A stretch of DNA of 64,000 nucleotides from Nocardioides oleivorans (GTDB lineage Bacteria; Actinomycetota; Actinomycetes; Propionibacteriales; Nocardioidaceae), in assembly GCF_004137255.1 (NCBI RefSeq), contig NZ_SDWT01000001.1, positions 2,976,001 to 3,040,000 of the forward strand, read 5' to 3'. The position numbers and the translations under genes are program-made. Shown piece by piece: positions 52,468 through 60,384 of this stretch. The notes beneath the pieces were generated by a model. The model saw only the letters and a list, made by a program, of their open reading frames with translations, made no database searches and was not told where the DNA came from. Numbering within the stretch: position 1 is the stretch's first letter; the number at the start of each line of letters is the position of its first letter.

Positions 52468-53199
52468 TCAGGTGACGGGCTCCCCGAGGAACCGCTGGAT
52501 CTCGTTCCAGTAGGCGTCCGGCTGCGCGACCGAGACGTGGTCCTCCTCGGGGAGGTCGACGACCCGGGCGCCGGGTGGCAGCGCGGCCACGAGCCGGTCG
52601 GTGGCCTCGGGGCGCACGATCGTGTCGCGCCCGGCGCGGAGCACGAGGATCGGTGCCGTGATGTCGCCGACGTGGTCCACGGACGAGAAGCGGTCGGGCA
52701 CCAGGAGGTCGACGGGCAGGCCGCCGAAGAGGGTGCGCATGACCCCGGACAGGCTGTCGAACGGCGTCACCAGCACCACCGACTCCACCACGTCGCGCAC
52801 CCGCGCGTCGGAGCAGACCTGCGCGGCCACGCCGCTGCCGAGGCTGCGCCCGATCACGGCGACCGACTCGTGCCGCCCCGCGACGTCGAGCAGCACCGCG
52901 ATCCCGTCCTCGACGAGGTCGCGCTCGGTCGGGATGCCGTCGGAGGCGCCGTGGCCGCGGTAGGCGACGAGGTACGACGTGCGCCCGCCCAGCGACGTAC
53001 CGAAGCGCGGGCGCCAGCCGCTCACGTCCTCGATGTTGCCGCCGAAGTAGACCACCGCGCGGGCCGACCCGGGTCGGGTGACCCAGCCGCGGACCACCGT
53101 GCCGTCGCGGTCCAGCTCGTAGGTGGTGGGCGGGAGGTCCCCGCGCGTCCGGCCCGCCTGGTAGACCAGGCGCCGGGTCAGGTCACCGATCGGGTTCAT
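52468..53199 (-). CDS. Alpha/beta-hydrolase family protein
   Basis: This 243-aa protein has the serine hydrolase pattern: nucleophile elbow VIGRSLGSGVAAQV, an Asp around LVLRAGRDTIV, and His in LPEEDHVSVAQPD. The oxyanion region is VVYFGGNIEDVSGWRP. The family includes BEM46/FrsA-like hydrolases. The substrate is unknown. The gene is antisense to the nusA-ylxR-infB operon and its stop touches the nusA stop, so it looks inserted into a conserved order. CATGCT ends 6 nt before the ATG. Confidence 0.85.
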   Translation of the reverse strand: MNPIGDLTRRLVYQAGRTRGDLPPTTYELDRDGTVVRGWVTRPGSARAVVYFGGNIEDVSGWRPRFGTSLGGRTSYLVAYRGHGASDGIPTERDLVEDGIAVLLDVAGRHESVAVIGRSLGSGVAAQVCSDARVRDVVESVVLVTPFDSLSGVMRTLFGGLPVDLLVPDRFSSVDHVGDITAPILVLRAGRDTIVRPEATDRLVAALPPGARVVDLPEEDHVSVAQPDAYWNEIQRFLGEPVT

Positions 53200-53272
53200 C
53201 GAGCCAGCATGACCCAGGCGCACGAACGCCCGGTTCGTCAGCTGCTGGCGGCACGGGCTATTGTTGATGGCA

Positions 53273-53629
53273 GTGGCCACCACGTCTGACACCCCTGCGC
53301 CCGGACCCGTCCGGACCTGTGTGGGTTGCCGGGCCAGGGCCGCTGCGAGCGAGCTGCTCCGCGTGGTCGCGGGGACGGATGCCGAGGACCGAGCGGTCCT
53401 GGTGCCCGATCCGCACCGCCGGGCACCCGGCCGTGGGGCGCACGTCCACCCCACGCAGGAGTGTTGGCAGCTCGCCGTGCGTCGCCGAGCATTTCCCCGT
53501 GCACTGCGCTCGGGGGACAATGTCAGCGGCGCGCAGGTGGAGGCCCACCTCAGGGACCTGCTCACCGCGCACGCACCACCGTCCGGATCACCGCAGCACC
53601 GAACAGAAACTGGAGCACACAGCTCATGA
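53273..53629 (+). CDS. ylxR: YlxR/DUF448 family nucleic-acid-binding protein
   Basis: This protein of 118 aa has RTCVGCRARAAASELLRVVA, RGAHVHPTQECWQLAVRR and a basic surface typical of YlxR. It is normally encoded between nusA and infB, where it is thought to affect RNA or transcription, including RNase P in some species. TATTGT (53259-53264) ends 8 nt before the chosen GTG. The in-frame ATG at 53267 is too close to that hexamer for a leaderless start but remains possible. Confidence 0.85.
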   Translation: MATTSDTPAPGPVRTCVGCRARAAASELLRVVAGTDAEDRAVLVPDPHRRAPGRGAHVHPTQECWQLAVRRRAFPRALRSGDNVSGAQVEAHLRDLLTAHAPPSGSPQHRTETGAHSS

Positions 53630-53688
53630 GCACTCGATGAGTAACTCGTAATGAGTGTGCACACCCACTAGCTGTTCCGTTTCCCCTG

Positions 53689-53715
53689 TCCTTCTGGGGT
53701 CACGGACCAGAAGGA
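53689..53715 (+). promoter_or_regulatory. Hairpin sequestering the infB ribosome-binding site
   Basis: TCCTTCTGG (53689-53697) pairs perfectly with CCAGAAGGA (53707-53715) across a 9-nt loop. The ribosome site AAGGAG (53711-53716) is almost wholly in the 3' arm, so folding would limit infB translation. Confidence 0.55.
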
Positions 53716-53727
53716 GCAGAAGCAACC

Positions 53728-56523
53728 GTGGCAAAGACCCGAGTCCACGAACTCGCCAAGGAGTTCGGAGTCGAGAGCAAGTTCGTTCTCGAGAAGCTCA
53801 AGGAGATGGGGGAGTTCGTCAAGTCGGCATCGTCGACTGTCGAGCCGCCCGTCGAGATGCGCTTCAAGAAGCAGTACGGCGACGAGCTGAAGGCCGTTGC
53901 GGCCACAGCCCCCGCCGCCGACAGCGCGACCGACGCCCCGGCTGACAAGCCGGCTGCGAAGGCCGCCCCCAAGCCCGGCCCGAAGCCGGCGCCCGCCCCT
54001 GCCGCGACCGAGGCCCCCGTCGAGGTGCCTGCCCAGGCAGCCCCGGTCGAGGAGCCCGCCCCGGCCGCCAAGCCCGGTCCGAAGCCGGGCCCGAAGGCGC
54101 CCGTCGCCGAGCCCGAGGCCCCGGCCGCCGAGCCCGAGCCGCCGGCCACCCCGGCCGCTCCCGCAGCCAAGGCACCGTCGCCGGCCCCGCGCCCCGTCGG
54201 CCGCCCCGGCGCGCCGCGCCCGGGCAACAACCCGTTCGCCCCCAGCCAGGGCATGGGCTCGCGTCCGCCGGCGCCCCGTCCGGCCGCAGGCGACGACACC
54301 CGCCCGCCGCGCCCGCCGGCCGGCGGCGGCGACGCCCGTCCCGGCATGCCGCGCCCCAACCCGGCGATGATGCCCAAGTCCCCGGCCGCCTTCGGCAACG
54401 GTCCGGGCGCCCGCCCGGCCCGTGGTGGCCCCGGCGGCGCTCCCGGTCGTCCGGGTGCTCCCGGCCGCGGCGGCGCCCCGGGTCGTCCCGGCGGCGCTCC
54501 CGGCGGTGCCCCCGGTGGGGCTCCGGGTCGTCCCGGCGGCTTCGGCCCGTCCGGTGGCGGTCGTCCCGGTGGCGGTCGTCCCGGCCAGCGCGGCCAGACC
54601 CAGGGTGCCTTCGGGCGCGCCGGTGGTCCCTCGCGTCGTGGACGGAAGTCGAAGCGTGCGCGTCGCATGGAGTTCGAGGCCATGGAGGCCCCGACGATCG
54701 GTGGCGTGCGTGTCCGCAAGGGCAACGGCGAGACCGTCCGGCTGCCGCGCGGTGCGTCGCTGACCGACTTCGCCGAGCGCATCAACGTCGACGCCGCAGC
54801 GCTGGTGCAGATGCTGTTCTCGCTCGGCGAGATGGTCACCTCGACCCAGTCGGTGGGTGACGAGACGTTCGAGCTCCTCGCCGAGGAGCTCAACTACGTC
54901 GTCCAGATCGTGTCCCCGGAGGACGAGGACCGCGAGCTGCTCGAGACGTTCGACCTCGAGTTCGGCGCCGACGAGGGCGACGAGGACGACCTCGTCATCC
55001 GTCCGCCCGTCGTCACCGTCATGGGTCACGTCGACCACGGAAAGACCAAGCTCCTCGACGCGCTGCGTGACGCCAACGTGGTCGACAAGGAGGCCGGTGG
55101 CATCACCCAGCACATCGGTGCCTACCAGGTCCACACCGAGGTCGACGGCGACGACCGTCGCATCACCCTCATCGACACCCCGGGTCACGAGGCGTTCACC
55201 GCCATGCGTGCCCGTGGTGCCCAGGCCACCGACATCGCGATCCTGGTCGTCGCGGCCGACGACGGCGTCATGCCGCAGACGGTCGAGGCGCTCAACCACG
55301 CCAAGGCGGCCAACGTGCCGATCGTGGTCGCGGTCAACAAGATCGACAAGCCGGAGGCCGACTCCACCAAGGTGCGCGGCCAGCTGACCGAGTACGGCCT
55401 GATCCCCGAGGAGTACGGCGGCGACGCGATGTTCGTCGACGTCTCGGCCAAGGCCGGGCTCAACCTCGACAAGCTGCTCGAGGCCGTCGTCCTCACCGCC
55501 GACGCGTCGCTCGACCTGCGGGCCAACCCCACGCAGGACGCCCAGGGCCTCGTGGTCGAGGCACACCTCGACCGCGGTCGCGGTCCGGTGGCGACCGTCC
55601 TGGTCCAGCGCGGCACGCTGCGCGTGGGCGACTCGATCGTGGCCGGTCCGGCCCACGGTCGCGTCCGGGCCATGCTCGACGAGCACGGCAACGAGATCAC
55701 CGAGGCAGACCCGTCGCGTCCCGCGATGGTGCTCGGCCTCTCGGCGGTCCCGGGTGCGGGCCAGAACTTCATCGTGGTCGAGGACGACCGCATGGCCCGC
55801 CAGATCGCCGAGAAGCGTGAGGCGCGCGAGCGTGCGGCCATGCAGGCCAAGCGTCGCGTGCGTCGCAGCCTCGAGGACTTCATGGCCTCCATGGAGAAGG
55901 GCGAGAGCCAGGAGCTCAACCTCATCCTCAAGGGCGACGTGTCCGGCTCGGTCGAGGCCCTCGAGGACGCCCTGTCGCAGATCGACGTCGGCGAGGAGGT
56001 CTCGCTGCGCGTCATCGACCGCGGTGTCGGTGCGATCACCGAGACCAACGTCGACCTCGCGGCCGCCTCCGACGCGATCATCATCGGCTTCAACGTCCGC
56101 CCGCAGGGCAAGGCGAGCCAGATGGCCGACAAGGAAGGTGTCGAGATCCGCTACTACTCGGTCATCTACCAGGCGATCGAGGAGATCGAGGCAGCGCTCA
56201 AGGGCATGCTCAAGCCGATCTACGAGGAGTCGACCCTCGGGCAGGCGGAGATCCGCGAGATCTTCCGCTCGTCCAAGGCCGGCAACATCGCGGGCTGCAT
56301 GGTCACCTCCGGTGTCCTGCGCCGCAACGCGAAGGTCCGGATCCTGCGCGACGGAGCGGTGGTGGCCGACAACCTCGACCTGTCCTCGCTGCGCCGCGAG
56401 AAGGACGACGCCGCCGAGGTCCGCGAGGGCTTCGAGTGTGGTCTGGTGCTGAGGAACTTCCAGGACATCAAGATCGGCGATGTCGTGGAGGCCTTCGAGA
56501 TGCGCGAGATCCCGCGCGGCTGA
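53728..56523 (+). CDS. infB: Translation initiation factor IF-2
   Basis: This 931-aa GTPase brings fMet-tRNA to the 30S subunit. An N-terminal IF2N helix ([20 protein letters not shown]) is followed by about 300 residues of Pro/Ala/Gly-rich linker, a second IF2N and the G domain. G-domain motifs are [14 protein letters not shown] from about residue 433, [11 protein letters not shown] and NKIDKPEAD. Domains II-IV follow. The long linker is usual for Actinobacteria. The GTG has AAGGAG 11 nt upstream, inside a hairpin. Confidence 0.97.
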   Translation: MAKTRVHELAKEFGVESKFVLEKLKEMGEFVKSASSTVEPPVEMRFKKQYGDELKAVAATAPAADSATDAPADKPAAKAAPKPGPKPAPAPAATEAPVEVPAQAAPVEEPAPAAKPGPKPGPKAPVAEPEAPAAEPEPPATPAAPAAKAPSPAPRPVGRPGAPRPGNNPFAPSQGMGSRPPAPRPAAGDDTRPPRPPAGGGDARPGMPRPNPAMMPKSPAAFGNGPGARPARGGPGGAPGRPGAPGRGGAPGRPGGAPGGAPGGAPGRPGGFGPSGGGRPGGGRPGQRGQTQGAFGRAGGPSRRGRKSKRARRMEFEAMEAPTIGGVRVRKGNGETVRLPRGASLTDFAERINVDAAALVQMLFSLGEMVTSTQSVGDETFELLAEELNYVVQIVSPEDEDRELLETFDLEFGADEGDEDDLVIRPPVVTVMGHVDHGKTKLLDALRDANVVDKEAGGITQHIGAYQVHTEVDGDDRRITLIDTPGHEAFTAMRARGAQATDIAILVVAADDGVMPQTVEALNHAKAANVPIVVAVNKIDKPEADSTKVRGQLTEYGLIPEEYGGDAMFVDVSAKAGLNLDKLLEAVVLTADASLDLRANPTQDAQGLVVEAHLDRGRGPVATVLVQRGTLRVGDSIVAGPAHGRVRAMLDEHGNEITEADPSRPAMVLGLSAVPGAGQNFIVVEDDRMARQIAEKREARERAAMQAKRRVRRSLEDFMASMEKGESQELNLILKGDVSGSVEALEDALSQIDVGEEVSLRVIDRGVGAITETNVDLAAASDAIIIGFNVRPQGKASQMADKEGVEIRYYSVIYQAIEEIEAALKGMLKPIYEESTLGQAEIREIFRSSKAGNIAGCMVTSGVLRRNAKVRILRDGAVVADNLDLSSLRREKDDAAEVREGFECGLVLRNFQDIKIGDVVEAFEMREIPRG

Positions 56524-56551
56524 TCCGCCGCCCGACACGGGCACCGGCTCC

Positions 56552-56587
56552 GTCCAGCGATCCGCGGTCAGCCGGGGATCGCTGGAC
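56552..56587. repeat. First of two related hairpins between infB and rbfA
   Basis: GTCCAGCGATCC and GGATCGCTGGAC form a perfect 12-bp stem, extended past one G-G mismatch by CGG/CCG to a TCAG loop. It shares the stretch CGGTCAGCCGGGGATC with the hairpin at 56617. Confidence 0.85.
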
Positions 56588-56616
56588 ATGTCGGCCCGTG
56601 CAAAGCCTGACAACTT

Positions 56617-56646
56617 CAGTGATCCCCGGTCAGCCGGGGATCACTG
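56617..56646. repeat. Second related hairpin, just upstream of rbfA
   Basis: CAGTGATCCCCGG and CCGGGGATCACTG form a perfect 13-bp stem with a TCAG loop, ending 26 bp before the rbfA ATG. It has the same core and loop as the hairpin at 56552. There is no U-tract. Confidence 0.85.
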
Positions 56647-56672
56647 CAGTCGGTTCTGAGAGAGTGAGATCC

Positions 56673-57128
56673 ATGAGCAACCCCCGCGTCCGCAAGATCG
56701 CCGACCGGATCCAGGTGATCGTCGCCGAGATGCTCGAGCGCCGGATCAAGGACCCGCGGCTCGGCTTCGTCACCATCACCGACGTCCGCGTCACCGGCGA
56801 CTCCCAGCAGGCGTCGATCTTCTACACCGTGCTCGGCGCCGACGAGGAGCTCGCCAGCACCGCCGCCGCGCTCGAGTCGGCCAAGGGCGTCATCCGCTCC
56901 GAGGTCGCCAAGCAGCTCGGCATGCGGATCGTGCCGACCCTGACCTTCATCCCCGACGCGCTGCCCGAGACGGCCCGCGCGCTCGACGAGGTGCTGGCCC
57001 GGGCCAAGCAGCAGGACGACGAGGTCGCCGCCCGGCGGGGGTCGGCGTACGCCGGCGAGGCAGATCCCTACAAGAAGCCGCGCGTGATCGAGGACGAGGA
57101 CGACCTCGACGAGGACCTCGACGACTGA
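56673..57128 (+). CDS. rbfA: Ribosome-binding factor A
   Basis: This 151-aa protein is RbfA ([60 protein letters not shown]). It has an acidic C-terminal tail ([12 protein letters not shown]) that is common in Actinobacteria. It assists 16S rRNA 5'-end maturation. The ATG is placed where conservation begins. The stop overlaps the truB ATG (TGATG). Confidence 0.96.
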   Translation: MSNPRVRKIADRIQVIVAEMLERRIKDPRLGFVTITDVRVTGDSQQASIFYTVLGADEELASTAAALESAKGVIRSEVAKQLGMRIVPTLTFIPDALPETARALDEVLARAKQQDDEVAARRGSAYAGEADPYKKPRVIEDEDDLDEDLDD

Positions 57129-57985
57129 TGGTCGACCCCGGTCTCGTCGTCGTCGACAAGGCCCCGGGCATGACCTCGCACGACGTCGTGGCCCGGGTCC
57201 GCCGTCTCGCCGGCACCCGTAAGGTCGGGCACGCCGGCACCCTCGACCCGATGGCCACCGGCGTGCTGGTGCTCGGGGTCGACCGGGCGACCCGGCTGCT
57301 CGGGCACCTGATGCTCACCGAGAAGGCCTACGACGCCACCCTCCTGCTCGGGGTCGCCACGACGACCGACGACGCCGAGGGCGAGGCCGTCTCGTCCGCC
57401 CCGACCGACGGCGTCCGCGAGGACGACGTCCGCGCGGAGCTGGCGAGGCTGGTCGGTGACATCGAGCAGGTGCCGACCGCTGTCTCGGCGATCAAGGTCG
57501 ACGGCAAGCGTGCCTATGCCCGGGTGCGCGACGGCGAGCAGGTCGAGCTCAAGGCCCGGCCGGTGACCATCCACGAGATCGTGGTGCACGAGGTGGCGCT
57601 GCCCGAGGTGCGGATCTCGGTGCGGTGCTCGAGCGGTACCTACATCCGCGCCATCGCGCGTGACGTCGGCGCCGCGCTCGGCGTCGGCGGCCACCTGACG
57701 GCGCTGCGTCGTACTGCTGTCGGAAGCTTCGACCTCGCCGTCGCACGCACCCTGGAGCAGCTCGCCGACGACTTCGCGGTCGTGCCGATCGCCGACGCCG
57801 CCCGCGGCACCTTCGCCGCGGTCGACCTCGACGAGGAGCAGGCCGGCCACGTCCGCTTCGGGCGTCCGCTCGACCTGACGCTGCCCGGCGACGGCGCCCA
57901 CGCCGTCTTCGCCCCGGACGGGGAGTTCCTCGCCCTCTACGAGCAGCACGGGGTGAAGGCGAAGCCGGTCGCGGTGTTCGTCTGA
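57128..57985 (+). CDS. truB: tRNA pseudouridine55 synthase
   Basis: This 285-aa enzyme makes pseudouridine 55 in tRNA. The catalytic Asp is in KVGHAGTLDPMATGVLVLG. TAVSAIKVDGKRAYARVRDG and RCSSGTYIRAIARDVGAALG are also diagnostic. A C-terminal PUA-like domain ends the protein. It is coupled to rbfA. Confidence 0.97.
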   Translation: MVDPGLVVVDKAPGMTSHDVVARVRRLAGTRKVGHAGTLDPMATGVLVLGVDRATRLLGHLMLTEKAYDATLLLGVATTTDDAEGEAVSSAPTDGVREDDVRAELARLVGDIEQVPTAVSAIKVDGKRAYARVRDGEQVELKARPVTIHEIVVHEVALPEVRISVRCSSGTYIRAIARDVGAALGVGGHLTALRRTAVGSFDLAVARTLEQLADDFAVVPIADAARGTFAAVDLDEEQAGHVRFGRPLDLTLPGDGAHAVFAPDGEFLALYEQHGVKAKPVAVFV

Positions 57986-58036
57986 GGCGACACCCTCCAC
58001 GGCAGGGGGAGCGGCCGTTCCGCCTCGCGCCGCCAG

Positions 58037-58042
58037 TAGGCT
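58037..58042 (+). promoter_or_regulatory. Leaderless-type -10 element (ribF)
   Basis: TAGGCT ends 6 nt before the GTG at 58049. Confidence 0.5.
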
Positions 58043-58048
58043 CTGGCC

Positions 58049-58984
58049 GTGCAGATCTGGCAAGACGTCGACGACGTGCCGGCCGACCTCGGCCGCACGG
58101 TCGTCAGCATCGGCAACTTCGACGGCGTACACCTCGGCCATGCCCACGTGCTGCGTGAGGCGCGGGCGACCGCGAGCCGGCTCGGCATCGACACGGTGGT
58201 CGCGGTGACCTTCGACCCGCACCCGATGGCGGTGCTGCGGCCCGACCACGCACCGCCGACGCTGACCTCGATCCACACCCGCGCGCGGCTGCTCGAGGCC
58301 GCTGGCGTCGACGCGATCCTCGTCGTCGGCTTCGACCGCGAGATCGCGAGCTGGTCGCCGGAGGAGTTCATCGACCGGATCCTCGTCGACACGCTGCACG
58401 CCGGTGCGGTCGTGGTGGGCGCCAACTTCCGCTTCGGCGCCAAGGCCGCCGGCGAGGTCGCGACGCTCGTCGAGGCCGGCGCGACCCGTGACTTCGAGAC
58501 CGTCGGCGTGCCGCTCGACGGCGGGCCCCAGGTCTGGAGCTCCACCTACGTCCGCCAGTGCCTGGCCACCGGCGACGTCGCCGGGGCGGCCGAGGCGCTC
58601 GGGCGGGCGTTCACCGTCCGGGGCACGGTCGTCGAGGGCGACAAGCGTGGCCGGGAGATGGGCTACCCGACGGCGAACGTCCCCATCCCGCCGGTCGACG
58701 CGGCGCCGGCCGACGGCGTCTACGCCGGGTGGCTGACCCGCCTCGACACGGGGGAGCGCCTCCCCGCGGCCATCTCGGTCGGCACCAACCCGACCTTCGA
58801 CGGCGAGCGCGACCGTCGCGTGGAGTCGTACGTCCTCGACCGCGACGACCTCGAGCTCTACGGCGTCGAGGTCGAGGTCGCGTTCGTCGACCGCCTGCGC
58901 GGGATGGTGAAGTTCGAGGGCATCGAGGCGCTGATCGAGACCATGCACGACGACGTACGCCGGGCGCGCCAGGTCCTGGCGTGA
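58049..58984 (+). CDS. ribF: Bifunctional riboflavin kinase / FAD synthetase
   Basis: This 311-aa protein has an N-terminal FMN adenylyltransferase domain (VVSIGNFDGVHLGHAHVLRE, VVVGANFRFGAKAAG) and a C-terminal riboflavin kinase domain (VVEGDKRGREMGYPTANVPI, GTNPTFDGERDRRVESYVLD). It converts riboflavin to FMN and FAD. GTG start. The end overlaps the membrane protein gene by GTGA. No FMN riboswitch is visible in the 63-bp gap upstream. Confidence 0.96.
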   Translation: MQIWQDVDDVPADLGRTVVSIGNFDGVHLGHAHVLREARATASRLGIDTVVAVTFDPHPMAVLRPDHAPPTLTSIHTRARLLEAAGVDAILVVGFDREIASWSPEEFIDRILVDTLHAGAVVVGANFRFGAKAAGEVATLVEAGATRDFETVGVPLDGGPQVWSSTYVRQCLATGDVAGAAEALGRAFTVRGTVVEGDKRGREMGYPTANVPIPPVDAAPADGVYAGWLTRLDTGERLPAAISVGTNPTFDGERDRRVESYVLDRDDLELYGVEVEVAFVDRLRGMVKFEGIEALIETMHDDVRRARQVLA

Positions 58985-59904
58985 CCCACGATGAGCCGAG
59001 CACCCGCCCCGAGGCGGAGGCCTGGTTCCTGGCCCACGGGCTGCCCTACTTCGTCGACCCGATCCGCGAGCAGGTACGCCGTCGCCTCGCGCGCGGGCGG
59101 CTCGCGGTCGTGGTCGCCGTCGGCCTGCTGCTGGCGGTCCCCGTCGCCGTCGCGGCCGGCTGGCTCGTGCACCGGGCCGACGTCGAGGGCGCCGTGTCCA
59201 CGGGGATCTCCGTCGGCGCGACGGTGCTCGTCGCGGTGGCGGCGACGTACGCCGTCCGTGCCCTGCGGGTGCGCCTGATCGGCGCGTGGGCGGTGCGCCA
59301 GACCCTGGCGAGCCTCGGGCTGCTGTTCCCGCTCGCCACGCGCGCCCTGCCGATGCTGCTGCTGTTCGTGACGTTCCTGTTCATCAACACCGAGGTCTGG
59401 ATGGTCGCCTCGGCGCTGGACGGCGGGATCCTCTGGGGTGCGGTGATGCTGTTCGCCGCCATGGCCGCCGGCTTCCTGGTCGTGCGCCTGGTCGAGGAGG
59501 TCGACCGGCTCGACGACGAGATCGGTCGCGAGGAGCTCGGTGACGACGCCGACGTGGTCGGCCTCCAGCGCACGAACCTGGTCCTCGTCCTGCTCATCAC
59601 CCAAGCCTTCCAGGTGCTGCTGCTGGCGCTGGCGGTCTTCGCCTTCTTCATCGTCTTCGGCGCGGTCGCGATGAAGGAGGAGGTCCTGGTGGCCTGGATC
59701 GGCGGCGACCTGACCTACCTGTGGGGGATCCGCCCGATCAGTCTCGAGCTCGTCCAGGTCTCGACGTTCCTGGCGGCCTTCAGCGGCCTCTACTTCGCGG
59801 TCTACGCCGTCACCGACGAGACCTACCGCCGGGAGTTCTTCTCCGAGGTGCTGGGGGAGCTCGAGCAGGCCCTCCGGGTGCGGGTGCGCTACCTCCGCGG
59901 CTGA
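58981..59904 (+). CDS. Integral membrane protein of unknown function
   Basis: This 307-aa protein has about six hydrophobic segments, for example AVVVAVGLLLAVPVAVAAGW, VGATVLVAVAATYAVRAL, MLLLFVTFLFIN, AVMLFAAMAAGFLVV and VLLLALAVFAFFIVFGAV. An acidic loop (EEVDRLDDEIGREELGDDAD) lies in the middle. I recognise no family motif. It is coupled to ribF by GTGA. Confidence 0.75.
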   Translation: MTHDEPSTRPEAEAWFLAHGLPYFVDPIREQVRRRLARGRLAVVVAVGLLLAVPVAVAAGWLVHRADVEGAVSTGISVGATVLVAVAATYAVRALRVRLIGAWAVRQTLASLGLLFPLATRALPMLLLFVTFLFINTEVWMVASALDGGILWGAVMLFAAMAAGFLVVRLVEEVDRLDDEIGREELGDDADVVGLQRTNLVLVLLITQAFQVLLLALAVFAFFIVFGAVAMKEEVLVAWIGGDLTYLWGIRPISLELVQVSTFLAAFSGLYFAVYAVTDETYRREFFSEVLGELEQALRVRVRYLRG

Positions 59905-59934
59905 CGTGGGCACGCTCGCCCGCCGGACATGCTC

Positions 59935-59991
59935 GTGGGCGGTGAGTGAGCCACCTCCGCGGCGAACAGAATGTGGCTCACGCACCGCCCA
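59935..59991. repeat. Palindromic repeat element, copy 1
   Basis: An arm GTGGGCGGTGAGTGAGCCAC is answered by GTGGCTCACGCACCGCCCA after a short spacer, giving an 18-19 bp stem with one mismatch. A second copy of the whole element starts 83 bp later. The element lies in the 195-bp gap between the membrane protein gene and ptsH, which otherwise holds nothing I can identify. Confidence 0.85.
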
Positions 59992-60017
59992 TCGGCGAGG
60001 CGACCCCGGACGCGCGC

Positions 60018-60075
60018 GTGGGCGGTGGGTGAGCCACTTCCCCGGCATACGGAATGTGGCTCACGCACCGCCCAC
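60018..60075. repeat. Palindromic repeat element, copy 2
   Basis: GTGGGCGGTGGGTGAGCCAC and GTGGCTCACGCACCGCCCAC form a stem with one mismatch. The spacer differs from copy 1 at several bases, but GAATGTGGCTCACGCACCGC is identical. It ends 24 bp before the ptsH stop (convergent side). Confidence 0.85.
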
Positions 60076-60099
60076 GGCGGCGTCCTGACGAAGGTCAGG

Positions 60100-60342
60100 T
60101 CAGGCGTCGAGGTCCTGCTCGACCAGTGCGGCGATCGCGTCGACGGCGGCCTGGTCGTCACCGGCCACCTCGACCGTGTCGCCGGCACCGGCGCCGAGGG
60201 TCATGATCATCAGCGAGGAGCTGGCGTCGACACCGTTGATCGTGACGTCGGAGCCGAGCTCGCCGGCCTTCTCGGCGATGATCGCGGCGGGGCGGGCGTG
60301 CAGGCCGACGGAGGAGCCGACGACGACGGACTTGCTGGGCAT
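60100..60342 (-). CDS. ptsH: Phosphocarrier protein HPr
   Basis: This 80-aa protein passes phosphate from enzyme I to the PTS permease. The active His15 is in VGLHARPAAIIAEKA. The regulatory serine region is represented by DASSSLMIMTLG (Ser43 aligns best with Ser46 of other HPr). It is the last gene of the fructose operon, 42 bp after fruA. Confidence 0.95.
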   Translation of the reverse strand: MPSKSVVVGSSVGLHARPAAIIAEKAGELGSDVTINGVDASSSLMIMTLGAGAGDTVEVAGDDQAAVDAIAALVEQDLDA

Positions 60343-60384
60343 GGTTCTCCTAGGTGTGCTGCGGGTTGCTGAGGGGTTTGTGGG

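Noticed and set aside
54000..54660. Pro/Ala/Gly repeat tract inside infB as a tandem repeat locus
   Set aside because: It is the normal low-complexity linker of actinobacterial IF-2. The units are irregular.
53668..56613. Minus-strand frame of nearly 3 kb opposite infB
   Set aside because: It mirrors the codons of a clear IF-2 gene, and its translation is D/H/R/G-rich with no family features.
57986..58048. FMN riboswitch before ribF
   Set aside because: The gap is only 63 bp, lacks the conserved RFN core, and the gene appears leaderless.
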